Positions 56,677 to 64,000 of a stretch of DNA of 64,000 nt are shown in pieces; position 1 is the stretch's first letter; each line of letters opens with the position of its first letter. The notes below the pieces were generated by a model. That model saw nothing but the letters and a program-made list of their open reading frames with translations, did not search any database and was not told the origin of the DNA. A program made the position numbers and the translations under genes. This DNA comes from Pseudooceanicola batsensis HTCC2597 (GTDB lineage Bacteria > Pseudomonadota > Alphaproteobacteria > Rhodobacterales > Rhodobacteraceae): NCBI RefSeq assembly GCF_000152725.1, contig NZ_CH724132.1, positions 33,385-97,384 of the forward strand, in the 5' to 3' direction.

Positions 56677-58026
56677 TCACACCATCGACCCGATGTCGGA
56701 GGCGTAACTGGGATAAGCGAAAATCATCGCCTTGATCTGATTTGCGGTCTGCCCGGCACCCATGGCCATGGCGAAAAGATTGATCTGCTCCTCGGCTCCT
56801 GGTCCGATCAGGTGCGCGCCGAGTATTTGCCCGCTGCCCCGTTCGACAAGAACCTTGAATCCGGTGTGTTTCGCGCCGACGCGCAGCGACGAATACCAGC
56901 CCTCCGTCTTCTCGAAATGCACATCGAACTTCAGCCCCTGCTCCCTGGCCGCCGCTTCCGACAAGCCCACGGTAGCAACCATGGGCAGGGTGAAGACCAC
57001 TGACGGGATCGGCGGATACTTGATCTCCCGCGCGTCCTTGCCGCCCAGAATGTTCTTCCCCGCGATGCGTCCCTCTGCCGCCGAGACCGGGGTCAGATTC
57101 AACCCGCTATCAGCGCAGTCGCCGGCCGCGAAAATGGCCGGGTTGGTGGCGCGCATCGCGTCGCTCACCTTGATGCCACGGCGTGAGTATTCGACTCCAG
57201 CGGCCTCGAGGTTCAGCCCGTCTATGTTGGGCACGCGGCCGGTGCCATGCACCACCAGATCGCAAGTGATCGTTTCGGTGCCGTCGTGACGTTCCACGGT
57301 GACCACGACTTCGTCGCCCTGTTTCTCGATCTTCGCCACCTTCGCTTTGGTGCGCAGATCGACGCCCAGCTCTGCGGTCGCCTCGACCAGCATCGCGACC
57401 AGATCGGGATCAAAGTTGCCCAGGGGGCGGTCCATCATCTCCAGCACGGTCACCTCGCGCGCGCCCGCGCGCTTGGCCACATGGGCGAATTCCATCGCGA
57501 TGAACCCGCCGCCGACAAAGGCGATGCGGTCGGGACGCTCGGGCAGTTCCAGGAAATCGGTCGAGGTGGCGAGATACTCCTCGCCCGGGATGTTCAGCGT
57601 CATCGGTCGGGCACCGGTGGCGATGTGGAAATGCTTCGCCCTCAGGGTCTCGCCGTTCAACTCGATCGCATCGGGGCCGGTAAACCGTACCTCTCCGTGC
57701 AAGACGTCGATCCCGGCCTTTTCCAGCCCGGCCTCGATGCGCGGTGGCATCGCGTCGGTGAAGCTGCGCTTGAAGGCGATCATGTCGGACCAGTTGACCG
57801 AAGGCTGCGCCTCCAGCCCCTTGCCCTTCATGTTTTCCGCCCACTCGACGCCCTCGGTGACGGCGATCAGCATCTTCTTGGGATCGCAACCGCGCAGGGC
57901 GCAGGTGCCGCCATGGGGCTCGCTGTCGATGCTGGCGACGCTCCAGCCGGCATTCGCCGCCATCCGGGCGACGCCATTGCCACCGGTTCCACCGCCGATC
58001 ACGATAAGGTCGTAGCTCTTCGTCAT
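56677..58026 (-). CDS. FAD/NAD(P)-dependent disulfide oxidoreductase in the mer operon
   Basis: A 449-residue pyridine-nucleotide disulfide reductase. It has the FAD motif VIGGGTGGNGVA, redox Cys42/Cys47 in GGTCALRGCDPKK and GAGD-like AAGDCAD. The C-terminus ends ASDIGSMV and lacks the His-Glu pair of glutathione or lipoamide reductases and the Cys-Cys of MerA. Such proteins occur in alphaproteobacterial mer operons next to merA. The substrate is unknown; it might regenerate a thiol that presents Hg to MerA. Confidence 0.8.
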   Translation of the reverse strand: MTKSYDLIVIGGGTGGNGVARMAANAGWSVASIDSEPHGGTCALRGCDPKKMLIAVTEGVEWAENMKGKGLEAQPSVNWSDMIAFKRSFTDAMPPRIEAGLEKAGIDVLHGEVRFTGPDAIELNGETLRAKHFHIATGARPMTLNIPGEEYLATSTDFLELPERPDRIAFVGGGFIAMEFAHVAKRAGAREVTVLEMMDRPLGNFDPDLVAMLVEATAELGVDLRTKAKVAKIEKQGDEVVVTVERHDGTETITCDLVVHGTGRVPNIDGLNLEAAGVEYSRRGIKVSDAMRATNPAIFAAGDCADSGLNLTPVSAAEGRIAGKNILGGKDAREIKYPPIPSVVFTLPMVATVGLSEAAAREQGLKFDVHFEKTEGWYSSLRVGAKHTGFKVLVERGSGQILGAHLIGPGAEEQINLFAMAMGAGQTANQIKAMIFAYPSYASDIGSMV

Positions 58027-58089
58027 AAGGTTTTTCTCTTCAATGCTTTGTCTGAGGCGCTATTTGGATGGATGTCAGCCCAGTTTCCC

Positions 58090-58320
58090 TCAGGACGCCG
58101 AGCCGCGCGCGTTCTTGCGCCAGAGCGCGTAAATGGTCAGCAGGATAAAGATGCCCAGTGCCGGAAACAGCACGAGGTCGAGATATCCGACGACGGCGGC
58201 CAGGCCGACCGCGCCGAAGAGGATCACCAAAATGGGCGTAAAGCAGCAGAGCGCCACAATGATGGTGCCGATGATGCCCACTTTCAAAAGGCCGTTCGAA
58301 GATGTGTCGTCTGAAGGCAT
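58090..58320 (-). CDS. merF: MerF-like mercury transporter with one cysteine pair
   Basis: A 76-residue membrane protein with two helices, the first containing the vicinal Cys25-Cys26 in IVALCCFTPILVIL, as in MerF. Canonical MerF has a second Cys pair near the C-terminus; here the tail is ALWRKNARGSAS with none. ATG at 58320 is chosen; GAGG lies 12 bases upstream. Upstream frames are shadows. It sits between the small CC protein and the flavoprotein gene. Confidence 0.75.
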   Translation of the reverse strand: MPSDDTSSNGLLKVGIIGTIIVALCCFTPILVILFGAVGLAAVVGYLDLVLFPALGIFILLTIYALWRKNARGSAS

Positions 58321-58417
58321 CGTAATTTGTTTCCTCATGTCTGGTGCATCAATTGCGTGGTGCCACCGGATCCGGGATCGACCCGAACAGCCCAAAGACC
58401 TGTGCCGGTGCGTTGCT

Positions 58418-58720
58418 CTACTCGGCCGCGAAATCGGCCGGGCGGTGGATACTCTCACCGGCGGCCCGGGTTTTGGTGCAAGTCTCATCCGGTGCGCCAT
58501 CGACACCTGCTGATCCCCTGCGCCTGATCTCGCGAACAACCAGCGCCGCGCCAATTGCCGCGACGACAGCGGCTATTCCGCCGAGCCCCATCAACCACCC
58601 GCCAATCCCGCCGAGAATGGTGGCTAGGATGACGCCACCGCCGCCGCAGCAGATCACCATGATCGGCGCGGCAATGATGAAGGCCAGAAGCCCGCCCAAA
58701 TGTTTGTCATCCATGGCCAT
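58418..58720 (-). CDS. Small CC-motif membrane protein of the mer operon
   Basis: A 100-residue protein with two helices. The first has a vicinal Cys pair in MVICCGGGGVILATILGG; the second is LGGIAAVVAAIGAALVV. The C-terminal tail holds one Cys (DETCTKTR). It is not MerT, MerF, MerC or MerE in sequence, but the CC in a membrane helix and its place between merP and merF suggest Hg2+ transport. ATG at 58720, or six bases later at 58714, with AGGA upstream. Confidence 0.6.
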   Translation of the reverse strand: MAMDDKHLGGLLAFIIAAPIMVICCGGGGVILATILGGIGGWLMGLGGIAAVVAAIGAALVVREIRRRGSAGVDGAPDETCTKTRAAGESIHRPADFAAE

Positions 58721-58736
58721 ACCCGTCCTTCCGTGC

Positions 58737-59042
58737 TCAGGACTCCCCCGCCTGGAGCACCTCGGCCGGATAGCCATTGGCCAGAACCGCCTCGATGATC
58801 ATGTCTGGGTTGGCCGCCTGATCGTCGAAGGCCACGACGTAAGTGCCCGTGCCAAACTCCTCGCCTTCCTGGAAGTCGACGATTTCGACCGTGGGCACGC
58901 CGCGCATCGCCGCCGCGACGGTGAACGAGCAGGTCGGGCATGTCAGTTCGGCGACACCGACATTGATGCGCTGTTCTTCGGCACTGGCGGGCATTGCGGC
59001 CAGAATGCCGAGAGTTGCGAGTGCGAGAGAGAGATGTTTCAT
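58737..59042 (-). CDS. merP: Periplasmic mercury-binding protein MerP
   Basis: A 101-residue exported protein with signal (LSLALATLGILAAMPASA) and an HMA fold with metal motif LTCPTC (Cys35, Cys38). Like MerP it binds Hg2+ in the periplasm and passes it to MerT. It ends in NGYPAEVLQAGES. It follows merT by 12 bases and precedes the CC protein gene by 16. Confidence 0.85.
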   Translation of the reverse strand: MKHLSLALATLGILAAMPASAEEQRINVGVAELTCPTCSFTVAAAMRGVPTVEIVDFQEGEEFGTGTYVVAFDDQAANPDMIIEAVLANGYPAEVLQAGES

Positions 59043-59054
59043 CGGTTACGCCTT

Positions 59055-59474
59055 TCAGTAGGACAGGATGTAGGGGGTCAGGTAGGGGAAGATCATCGCC
59101 ACGGCGACGATCCCGCTGGCAATCCAGAGAATGGACCGCATGAGTGTTCGGTTCATCGGTCGCGCGCAGGTGCCATCAACGCAGGCTTCGGCCGGGATCG
59201 GGCTATACGCCTTGTAAAAGCCGTATCCGATGAAAGCGGCACTCAGTGCGAAGGTGATCCACTTATATTGATAGAACGCGCCCAACTGGGCGATGAACAC
59301 GCCGGTGACGCCGAAGCTCACCAGCACCAGCGGCAGGATGCAACAGGAGGTCATGGCCAGCGCGCCGAGTACGCCGAGCCCGGTTGTCGCCCATGCCTTT
59401 TTGTCAGCTGCCGGGGTTTCGCCCATTGCCGACTGGCGGCCGGCGGATGTGGTTTCAGTCATGGTTCGAATCAT
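59055..59474 (-). CDS. merT: Mercury transporter MerT
   Basis: A 139-residue inner-membrane protein with three helices and the vicinal Cys44-Cys45 in TSCCILPLVLVSFG, with a second pair in EACVDGTCARP. It carries Hg2+ into the cytoplasm for MerA. ATG at 59474 follows GAGG; an ATG at 59462 is an alternative. It is the first gene of the mer operon, behind the operator at 59496-59526. Confidence 0.85.
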   Translation of the reverse strand: MIRTMTETTSAGRQSAMGETPAADKKAWATTGLGVLGALAMTSCCILPLVLVSFGVTGVFIAQLGAFYQYKWITFALSAAFIGYGFYKAYSPIPAEACVDGTCARPMNRTLMRSILWIASGIVAVAMIFPYLTPYILSY

Positions 59475-59495
59475 CCTTGCCTCAGTGATGATCTC

Positions 59496-59526
59496 AATCT
59501 AGGGTCTGTAGCTGGTACAGGCTCAA
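59496..59526 (-). promoter_or_regulatory. mer operator-promoter
   Basis: On the minus strand: TTGAGC, a 19-bp spacer with the dyad CTGTACCAGCTACAG, then TAGATT. The 19-bp spacing and the GTAC/GTAG-containing dyad are those of MerR. The divergent merR start lies 12 bases away on the other side. Confidence 0.85.
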
Positions 59527-59537
59527 GGGGGTTTGGT

Positions 59538-59960
59538 GTGATTAATCATCACAGATCGGTGAAGGTCCTCAGGCGCGGAGATCTGGCCAAGCTGACCGGC
59601 TGCAATCTCGAAACTATTCGCTACTACGAGAACATCGGCGTCATGCCCGAGCCGCCGCGCTCCAGCAAAAATTATCGCGTCTACGATGACAGACATGTCG
59701 CGCGTCTGCGCTTCATCATGCGCGCGCGCGAGTTGGGGTTCACGCTCGACGAGGTTCGCGATCTGCTCGCATTGGTCGATGGCGGGGCCCAGACCTGCGG
59801 CGAGGTGCAGGGTCTGGCAAATGCGCATCTCGCTTCAGTCCGCGCCAAGATCGCGGATCTCAAGCGCATTGAGCACGTCCTGTCGTCCACCGTGGCGCAA
59901 TGTAGCGGAGACGATGTGCCCGAATGCCCCGTCATAGATGCGCTGAGGGAGGAGGCCTAA
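59538..59960 (+). CDS. merR: Mercury-responsive regulator MerR
   Basis: A 140-residue MerR with HTH (LAKLTGCNLETIRYYENIG) and the three Hg(II)-binding cysteines at 87, 122 and 130 (QTCGEV, QCSGDDVPEC). It represses merTP and activates when Hg binds. GTG at 59538 is used, with AAGGGGG six to eight bases upstream; a second GTG at 59559 is possible. Confidence 0.9.
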   Translation: MINHHRSVKVLRRGDLAKLTGCNLETIRYYENIGVMPEPPRSSKNYRVYDDRHVARLRFIMRARELGFTLDEVRDLLALVDGGAQTCGEVQGLANAHLASVRAKIADLKRIEHVLSSTVAQCSGDDVPECPVIDALREEA

Positions 59961-60061
59961 AAGGTTTCTTGAGGAAATCCGCGGCAATCAAACCGGACAG
60001 TCCTTGGCTTCCGCGCTAGGAACACCGTGACCAATATCGCGGGCAGCGAAGAAACCGCGCT

Positions 60062-60289
60062 CTGAGGTGCCCCTAGTTTCCTAGACATCCGCTTCCACGA
60101 ATCAGGCCGTAGCCGGCCAAGCTGATCAACTCGGACAGGTGCAGGCACAGAGTTACCGCAAGATTTATCGCTCGATCCGGCACCGCGGCTTCGAGGTGCT
60201 CGCGCCTCTCCTGAAGGTCGCGTATTTTACTGGAAACTGAATGGCTGAAATCCCGCTTGGGCATGTTCTTGTTCGCATTTAGGCAAATT
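60062..60289. other. Gap between merR and the DUF1612-type gene
   Basis: No convincing gene is seen between merR (59960) and 60290. A 63-codon leftward frame (60073-60264, MPKRDFSHSV) lacks a ribosome site and a recognisable family. TGAGGTGCCCCTAG at 60062 has the look of an IS3-type terminal repeat, but no transposase is nearby, so this is only a suspicion. The region joins the mer module to plasmid-backbone genes and is a likely junction. Confidence 0.3.
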
Positions 60290-60298
60290 CTAATTTGC
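60283..60298 (-). terminator. Palindrome across the end of the DUF1612-type gene
   Basis: GCAAATT (60283-60289), CT, AATTTGC (60292-60298): a perfect 7-bp inverted repeat that includes the stop codon of the leftward gene. The AT-rich stem is too weak for a typical terminator and might be a protein-binding site. Confidence 0.3.
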
Positions 60299-61357
60299 TG
60301 TCCGCCACATTCGAAACTTTCCCTGCCCTGTTACCTCACGGACCAATCCCCTTTCTTCCATCCAGGTCAGGTTCCGCTGGACCGCCGCTCGGCTAGTGCC
60401 GGTCAGGGCCTCGGCCATCGGTGCGGAGAGGAGCGGCCATTCGGTCAGCACGGCACGCAAAGCCGGTGGAGTTTTGCCTGAGAGCGAGCTCATCTCTGCT
60501 TCTGTCCTCGCTGACCATGTCTCGATATAGTCCAAGTGCCGCATCGCGGTCAGGCAGGCAGTCTCCATCCCATCCAGCCAGCGAGCAAGACGCTCCGGTG
60601 GTAAGCCCGACGCGCGCAACCCCCCTGCCCCACCCATAGCTAGTGGTGCAAAGTTCGCTCCCTTTCCGTCGCTGGCCGTGATCCTTGCCGCGGTAACGGC
60701 TGCTTCGATCTGGTCGCCTTGTTGCCCGAGACCCGCCAAGCTCCAGAGGTGAAACCCCATGCAAGCCCGCGTGATCGGGTGTAGATGAACAGCTGATTTC
60801 ATCACCTCCAGCCATCCGCCCGCGCGCTCCTCTAGCCGCTCGGTGGCATCCTCGATGTTCTCGGGATCGCGGCGGTCCAGAAAGGCCGCCAGATCGACCA
60901 TTGGACCCGGACCACCCATCAGGCGGCGAACAGCCCAGCCAACTCTTGCCAAGGCATTCGGGTCATCCTGTGCGCCAGACAATCGCATTGATATCCAAAG
61001 AGCGAGGCGGTCAGAACTCACCCGATCCCCTGCAAGCCAGCTGAGGTCTGCCGCCTCGATCAGTGCCAGTCTGTGTCGCCAGCCATCCGGGCCACGCAGC
61101 AAGCGGTCATCCAGCGCACCCAGGCGTCCAGCCACCTTTGCCAGCCGCGCAGCCTGAGCCGCTTCCGCCTTTGCCCAGTCGTCGATGACAGCAATGTCGG
61201 ACGGTTCTGCCCGTGGCCCGGGCGGCAAATCATCCGGTTCTTCTTCGAGCGGCCCCGGCAGGAACCAGAGGTCGTCCTCGTGAGCCCCCACATCCCCCTC
61301 GGTGGTGATGAGGGGGTCGTCAAAATCATCAGGAAAAGTAGATGCTTGCGGCTTCAT
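60290..61357 (-). CDS. DUF1612/HTH plasmid protein (RHE_PE00001-like)
   Basis: A 355-residue cytoplasmic protein. Central region has WLAGDRVSSDRLALWISMRL, and a C-terminal winged helix (LSAPMAEALTGTSRAAVQRNLTWMEERGLV) resembles DNA-binding domains. I recall the DUF1612 family from rhizobial and roseobacterial plasmids, where its role is not established. A palindrome (61360-61383) lies directly upstream of its ATG and may be its operator. A recombinase gene lies divergently. Confidence 0.6.
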   Translation of the reverse strand: MKPQASTFPDDFDDPLITTEGDVGAHEDDLWFLPGPLEEEPDDLPPGPRAEPSDIAVIDDWAKAEAAQAARLAKVAGRLGALDDRLLRGPDGWRHRLALIEAADLSWLAGDRVSSDRLALWISMRLSGAQDDPNALARVGWAVRRLMGGPGPMVDLAAFLDRRDPENIEDATERLEERAGGWLEVMKSAVHLHPITRACMGFHLWSLAGLGQQGDQIEAAVTAARITASDGKGANFAPLAMGGAGGLRASGLPPERLARWLDGMETACLTAMRHLDYIETWSARTEAEMSSLSGKTPPALRAVLTEWPLLSAPMAEALTGTSRAAVQRNLTWMEERGLVREVTGQGKFRMWRTAN

Positions 61358-61359
61358 AT

Positions 61360-61383
61360 GTGCAAAATATCTATATTATGCAC
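61360..61383 (-). promoter_or_regulatory. 24-bp imperfect palindrome before the DUF1612-type gene
   Basis: GTGCAAAATAT, CT, ATATTATGCAC: two 11-base arms with one mismatch, two bases from the ATG at 61357. It covers the ribosome-binding and probable promoter region, so a bound repressor would block expression. The encoded protein has a winged-helix domain, which makes autoregulation a reasonable guess. Confidence 0.5.
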
Positions 61384-61536
61384 ATTACCCAAGCGATTTT
61401 GTGGCAGTTGCCCGCGCTCTTTGTATAGTACGGACGCGCGACTGTCGGCGGAACCTCTCAGATCGCGCTCAGTGCAAGAAAACCAAGGGGATTGTGCACC
61501 AGCACGACAAGAGATCACTTGCTTGCATTCGTTTTC

Positions 61537-61583
61537 AAACGGTCGTTTAGTAACGGTATATGAAATTGCAAACGGCCCCGTTT
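61537..61583 (+). promoter_or_regulatory. Paired palindromes before the serine recombinase gene
   Basis: AAACGGTCGTTT (61537-61548) and AAACGGCCCCGTTT (61570-61583) are two palindromes whose half-sites begin AAACG, 33 bases apart and ending three bases before the ATG at 61586. They look like paired dimer-binding sites of a resolvase, and may act as both recombination (res) site and autoregulatory operator. Confidence 0.4.
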
Positions 61584-61585
61584 TC

Positions 61586-62467
61586 ATGCCCCTGATAGGC
61601 TATGCCCGCGTATCGACAGAGGATCAGACCCCCCTGCCCCAGTCTGAGGCCCTGCAAACTGCGGGATGCGTCGAGATCTTCGAAGAGCACGCTTCGGGCG
61701 GCAATCGCGCGCGTCCTGTGCTCGCGCGGGTGCTCGAACGCGTCCAGAGCGGCGATACGCTGGTCGTCGTGCGGATCGACCGGCTTGCGCGGTCTCTGTC
61801 GCACTTACTGGAGGTGATCGAACGTCTGGAGGCCAAGGGAGCTTTCTTCCGCTCGCTGCAGGATCCAATCGACACCGCCTCCCCTCAAGGAAAATTCACA
61901 TTGCAGGTTCTGGGCGCCGCGGCTGAGTTCGAGCGCGCGCTAATACGTGAGCGCACAAAGGCCGGGCTTGCCTCTGCGCGCGCCAAAGGGCGCGTTGGTG
62001 GCAATCCTGGGCTTCGCACCAAAGACCCCGCCGCGCTGCGCAAGGTGCGGCTGGCACGACAGGACGGCTACATGGAGCGCCTGAACGAAACCGCGCAGGA
62101 TTGGGTGCCCCACGTGCGACGCCTACGGCCGGATATGGCCTGGGAAGATGTCTTGCGAATCATTAATGGCCCCCTGCCCCACGACCGGCACTGGACCCAA
62201 AGCCGCCTACTCCGTGCTGTGAAAGCCTATGTCCGCGACGGGTTTCTGCTAGATGAAGTGCTTGGCCGCGCCGGACGCCGCGAAACCGATGACCGCCTGC
62301 CAGCTATCGTGGCTGCCATCAAAGGCTCGGACCCGGAAATCACACTGCAGGCGATCTGCGACCGGCTGGAATCGATGCGTGAGCGCACCCCTCGAGGCCG
62401 CACTAGCTGGCAGCCGTCTTCGGTCAAAATGCTGCTTGAGCGTGCGGAAAAGTTGGGGCTCCTCTGA
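61586..62467 (+). CDS. Serine recombinase (resolvase/invertase family)
   Basis: A 293-residue protein with an N-terminal resolvase domain (IGYARVSTEDQ, catalytic Ser10; RIDRLARSLSHLL; the E helix RALIRERTKAGLASARAKGR) and a C-terminal region of about 150 residues with a large helical extension and possible second HTH (TLQAICDRLESMR). The extension makes it longer than typical small resolvases (about 185 residues). It probably resolves plasmid multimers. The start at 61586 lacks an obvious ribosome site. Confidence 0.8.
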   Translation: MPLIGYARVSTEDQTPLPQSEALQTAGCVEIFEEHASGGNRARPVLARVLERVQSGDTLVVVRIDRLARSLSHLLEVIERLEAKGAFFRSLQDPIDTASPQGKFTLQVLGAAAEFERALIRERTKAGLASARAKGRVGGNPGLRTKDPAALRKVRLARQDGYMERLNETAQDWVPHVRRLRPDMAWEDVLRIINGPLPHDRHWTQSRLLRAVKAYVRDGFLLDEVLGRAGRRETDDRLPAIVAAIKGSDPEITLQAICDRLESMRERTPRGRTSWQPSSVKMLLERAEKLGLL

Positions 62468-62601
62468 ACACGACACTTGTGTTGGCCTGACGGATTGCCA
62501 CTAAATCTAGAAAGTGCTTGCACGAATCTGGGTGGTCGGGCAATAGTCTCGAAAAATAACGCGCGGTCACATAAAAAACGCGCCCACGGATCGGGGCAGA
62601 C
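62468..62601 (+). promoter_or_regulatory. Intergenic region before repA
   Basis: 134 bases between the recombinase and repA. A possible promoter is TTGCAC (near 62518) with AATAGT about 18 bases downstream. I searched for the repABC partition site (GTT-N4-GC-N4-AAC) and did not see one here. The replication and partition sites may lie outside this window, to the right. Confidence 0.3.
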
Positions 62602-63795
62602 ATGAGCGAAGCAGAACAGGATCTAGATATCGCCATCGGGCACTACGCGGAACTTCTCGCGTCGAACCTGCATGCTCAGCGCGCTGCACACTTCCCACCG
62701 GATGCAAAGAAGGTGATGCGCACTTTGACCAGCGGCGAAGCTGCTGAACTCCTTGGTGTCGACCATACCTATCTTCGGAAGCTTCATCGAGAAGGAAAGA
62801 TCGTTGACGTCGAGACGACGGCTGGAAGTCATCGTCGCTATACGCTCGACGATATCTGGGAAATCCGTCAGACGCTTGAAGGAAATGCAAAGAAGTCTGG
62901 AACTTACGTGCCTGGACGTCGCGACGGTGACGAGCTTCAAGTCGTTTCAGTGGTGAACTTCAAGGGCGGATCGGGCAAAACGACGACGTCTGCTCACCTC
63001 GCTCAGCGCTTGGCGCTCAAGGGGTACAGGGTTCTTGCGATCGATCTCGACCCCCAAGCATCTCTTTCGGCTCTTCACGGAATCCAGCCAGAACTCGACC
63101 TCATGGAGGGCGGAACCCTCTATGATGCCGTTCGCTATGACGATCCGGTTCCGATCGCCGAAGTGATCCGCAAAACCTACATCCGCGGCCTTGATCTTAT
63201 CCCGGGCAACCTTGAACTCATGGAGTTCGAGCACGAGACGCCTGCTGCGATCCAGCGAGGCGGAGCGAAGGCGTTCTTCGCGAGAGTTCATGACGCACTC
63301 GATAGTGTTGAAGCGAACTACGACGTTGTTGTGATCGACTGTCCGCCGCAACTTGGTTTCTTGACGATGTCAGCACTTTCCGCGTCCTCGGGTGTGCTCG
63401 TGACGGTTCACCCCCAGATGCTTGACCTTATGTCGATGTCCCAATTCCTGCGAATGACTGCGGATCTCCTTGGAGTAATCAGGGATGCAGGCGCAAATCT
63501 GCGCTTCGATTGGCTTCGCTTCTTGCCAACGCGATACAAAGTCGGCGACGCGCCACAGACCGAAGTCATCGCCTTCATTCGCGGGCTCTTTGGGAGGTCG
63601 GTCCTGACCAATCACATGGTTGAGTCGACCGCAATTTCTGATGCCGGCTTGACCAAGCAAACGCTCTACGAAGCTGACAAGAAGGACTTCACGCGTCAGA
63701 CGTTTGATCGTGCGATCGAATCTATGAACGCAGTGAACGATGAGATCGCTGAAATCATCCAGAACACATGGGGGCGGAATGGCAAGAAAGCCTAA
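62602..63795 (+). CDS. repA: RepA/ParA partition ATPase
   Basis: A 397-residue ParA. N-terminal MerR-like HTH (TSGEAAELLGVDHTYLRK), then the deviant Walker A motif KGGSGKT (Lys121-Thr127), and the ParA blocks VIDLDPQAS-like AIDLDPQASLSALHG and VVIDCPPQLGF. With RepB it segregates the low-copy plasmid and autoregulates the operon. ATG at 62602. The stop overlaps the first codons of repB, so RepA and RepB are translationally coupled. Confidence 0.85.
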   Translation: MSEAEQDLDIAIGHYAELLASNLHAQRAAHFPPDAKKVMRTLTSGEAAELLGVDHTYLRKLHREGKIVDVETTAGSHRRYTLDDIWEIRQTLEGNAKKSGTYVPGRRDGDELQVVSVVNFKGGSGKTTTSAHLAQRLALKGYRVLAIDLDPQASLSALHGIQPELDLMEGGTLYDAVRYDDPVPIAEVIRKTYIRGLDLIPGNLELMEFEHETPAAIQRGGAKAFFARVHDALDSVEANYDVVVIDCPPQLGFLTMSALSASSGVLVTVHPQMLDLMSMSQFLRMTADLLGVIRDAGANLRFDWLRFLPTRYKVGDAPQTEVIAFIRGLFGRSVLTNHMVESTAISDAGLTKQTLYEADKKDFTRQTFDRAIESMNAVNDEIAEIIQNTWGRNGKKA

Positions 63796-64000
63796 ACTTG
63801 GCCTGCCGCTGCAGACCCTTCGCAACGCTCCTGACGCTCTTGAAGGGCGCCGACTGCGTGGCGGTGTTTTTGAGATCGATCCGGCGCAGATTATTACCGA
63901 AGGACGGTTGGATGACAGGCTTCAGATTGACGTTGAGGGCCTGAAGAACTCTATTTCCAAGAACGGTCAGCGTGTGCCTGTCTTGGTCCGCCCACTGGAA
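63779..64000 (+). CDS. repB: RepB/ParB partition protein, N-terminal part
   Basis: Starts with ATG at 63779, inside the end of repA, and runs off the window. The visible 74 codons begin MARKPKLGLPLQTLRNAPDA and include EGLKNSISKNGQRVPVLVRP, the ParB-type N-terminal block. RepB binds the partition site and works with RepA. The rest of repB and repC should lie to the right. Confidence 0.85.
   Translation, partial: MARKPKLGLPLQTLRNAPDALEGRRLRGGVFEIDPAQIITEGRLDDRLQIDVEGLKNSISKNGQRVPVLVRPLE

Noticed and set aside
58344..59960. A 538-codon rightward frame ending in merR
   Set aside because: The upstream part is the antisense of merT, merP and merF genes. Only codons from about 59538 match a MerR protein.
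60062..60090. IS3-type terminal repeat TGAGGTGCCCCTAG
   Set aside because: No transposase fragment or matching second end is visible nearby, so it is only mentioned in the gap entry.
62468..62601. Possible parS-like palindrome before repA
   Set aside because: I looked for the repABC pattern GTT-N4-GC-N4-AAC and did not see one. ACACGACACTTGTGT is only a short imperfect palindrome.
1..64000. CRISPR arrays, rRNA and tRNA genes
   Set aside because: No direct-repeat-spacer pattern and no conserved rRNA or tRNA stretch was recognised on either strand by reading; a covariance search could still find a small RNA.

Overview
The window looks like part of a repABC-type plasmid from an alphaproteobacterium, most likely a marine Rhodobacteraceae (Roseobacter-group) strain. 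The basis is a partitioning ATPase gene directly followed by a repB-like start at the right edge, a serine recombinase and a plasmid-type HTH protein beside them, high-GC coding with ATGA-coupled genes throughout, and protein types typical of that family. This assignment is inferred from the proteins; no database search was possible. No rRNA, tRNA or CRISPR array was seen.

Region 1 (1-16 kb) is a Zn/Cd/Pb-type metal module. A MerR-family regulator (3044-3472) sits among at least five dyads of the CTACAGT-N-CTGTAG kind in 19-bp-spaced promoters. These precede a transglutaminase-like/CDF/SpoIIAA-like operon, the regulator itself, a long operon (SCO, DsbB, DsbA-like, PCuAC, SCO, M23 peptidase, DUF411, ZIP, LspA, Lnt), a ZntA/CadA-type ATPase and an L,D-transpeptidase. 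An MntR-like regulator with a clear operator lies inside.

Region 2 (16-30 kb) holds a ccdA whose 5' end is fused to an IS5-family remnant, an APC permease, a Cu/Ag-type P-ATPase, Lgt, DUF302 and Met-rich EF-hand proteins, two more L,D-transpeptidases, a second DsbB and a multicopper oxidase. A CueR-type promoter drives a DUF305/glutaredoxin-MauE pair. Region 3 (30-39 kb) is the copper core: cueR, copA, copZ, a DsbA-like protein, then a multicopper oxidase grouped with four c-type cytochrome genes, followed by a fourth L,D-transpeptidase.

Region 4 (39-51.5 kb) carries ScsB, a cytochrome c maturation set (ccmI-ccmH-ccmG-ccmF), a SHOCT protein with a histidine kinase and OmpR-type regulator, a rhodanese, and a CueR-driven operon that ends in a CDF exporter. 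A repeated TGTATCC direct repeat with 10-bp period probably marks the two-component regulon. Region 5 (51.5-60 kb) is a TniABQ transposon that abuts a mer operon (merT, merP, small CC membrane protein, merF, flavoprotein, merA, truncated membrane gene) with divergent merR. Region 6 (60-64 kb) is plasmid backbone: DUF1612-type protein, serine recombinase, repA and the start of repB.

Taken together, the cytoplasmic exporters (three P-type ATPases, three CDF-like proteins) are backed by an unusually complete envelope kit: lipoprotein maturation (Lgt, LspA, Lnt), disulfide exchange (two DsbB, two DsbA-like, ScsB, CcdA, CcmG), cytochrome c assembly, periplasmic copper oxidases with cytochromes, and four peptidoglycan L,D-transpeptidases. 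The plasmid therefore seems to supply replacements for envelope processes that metals attack, as well as metal exporters.
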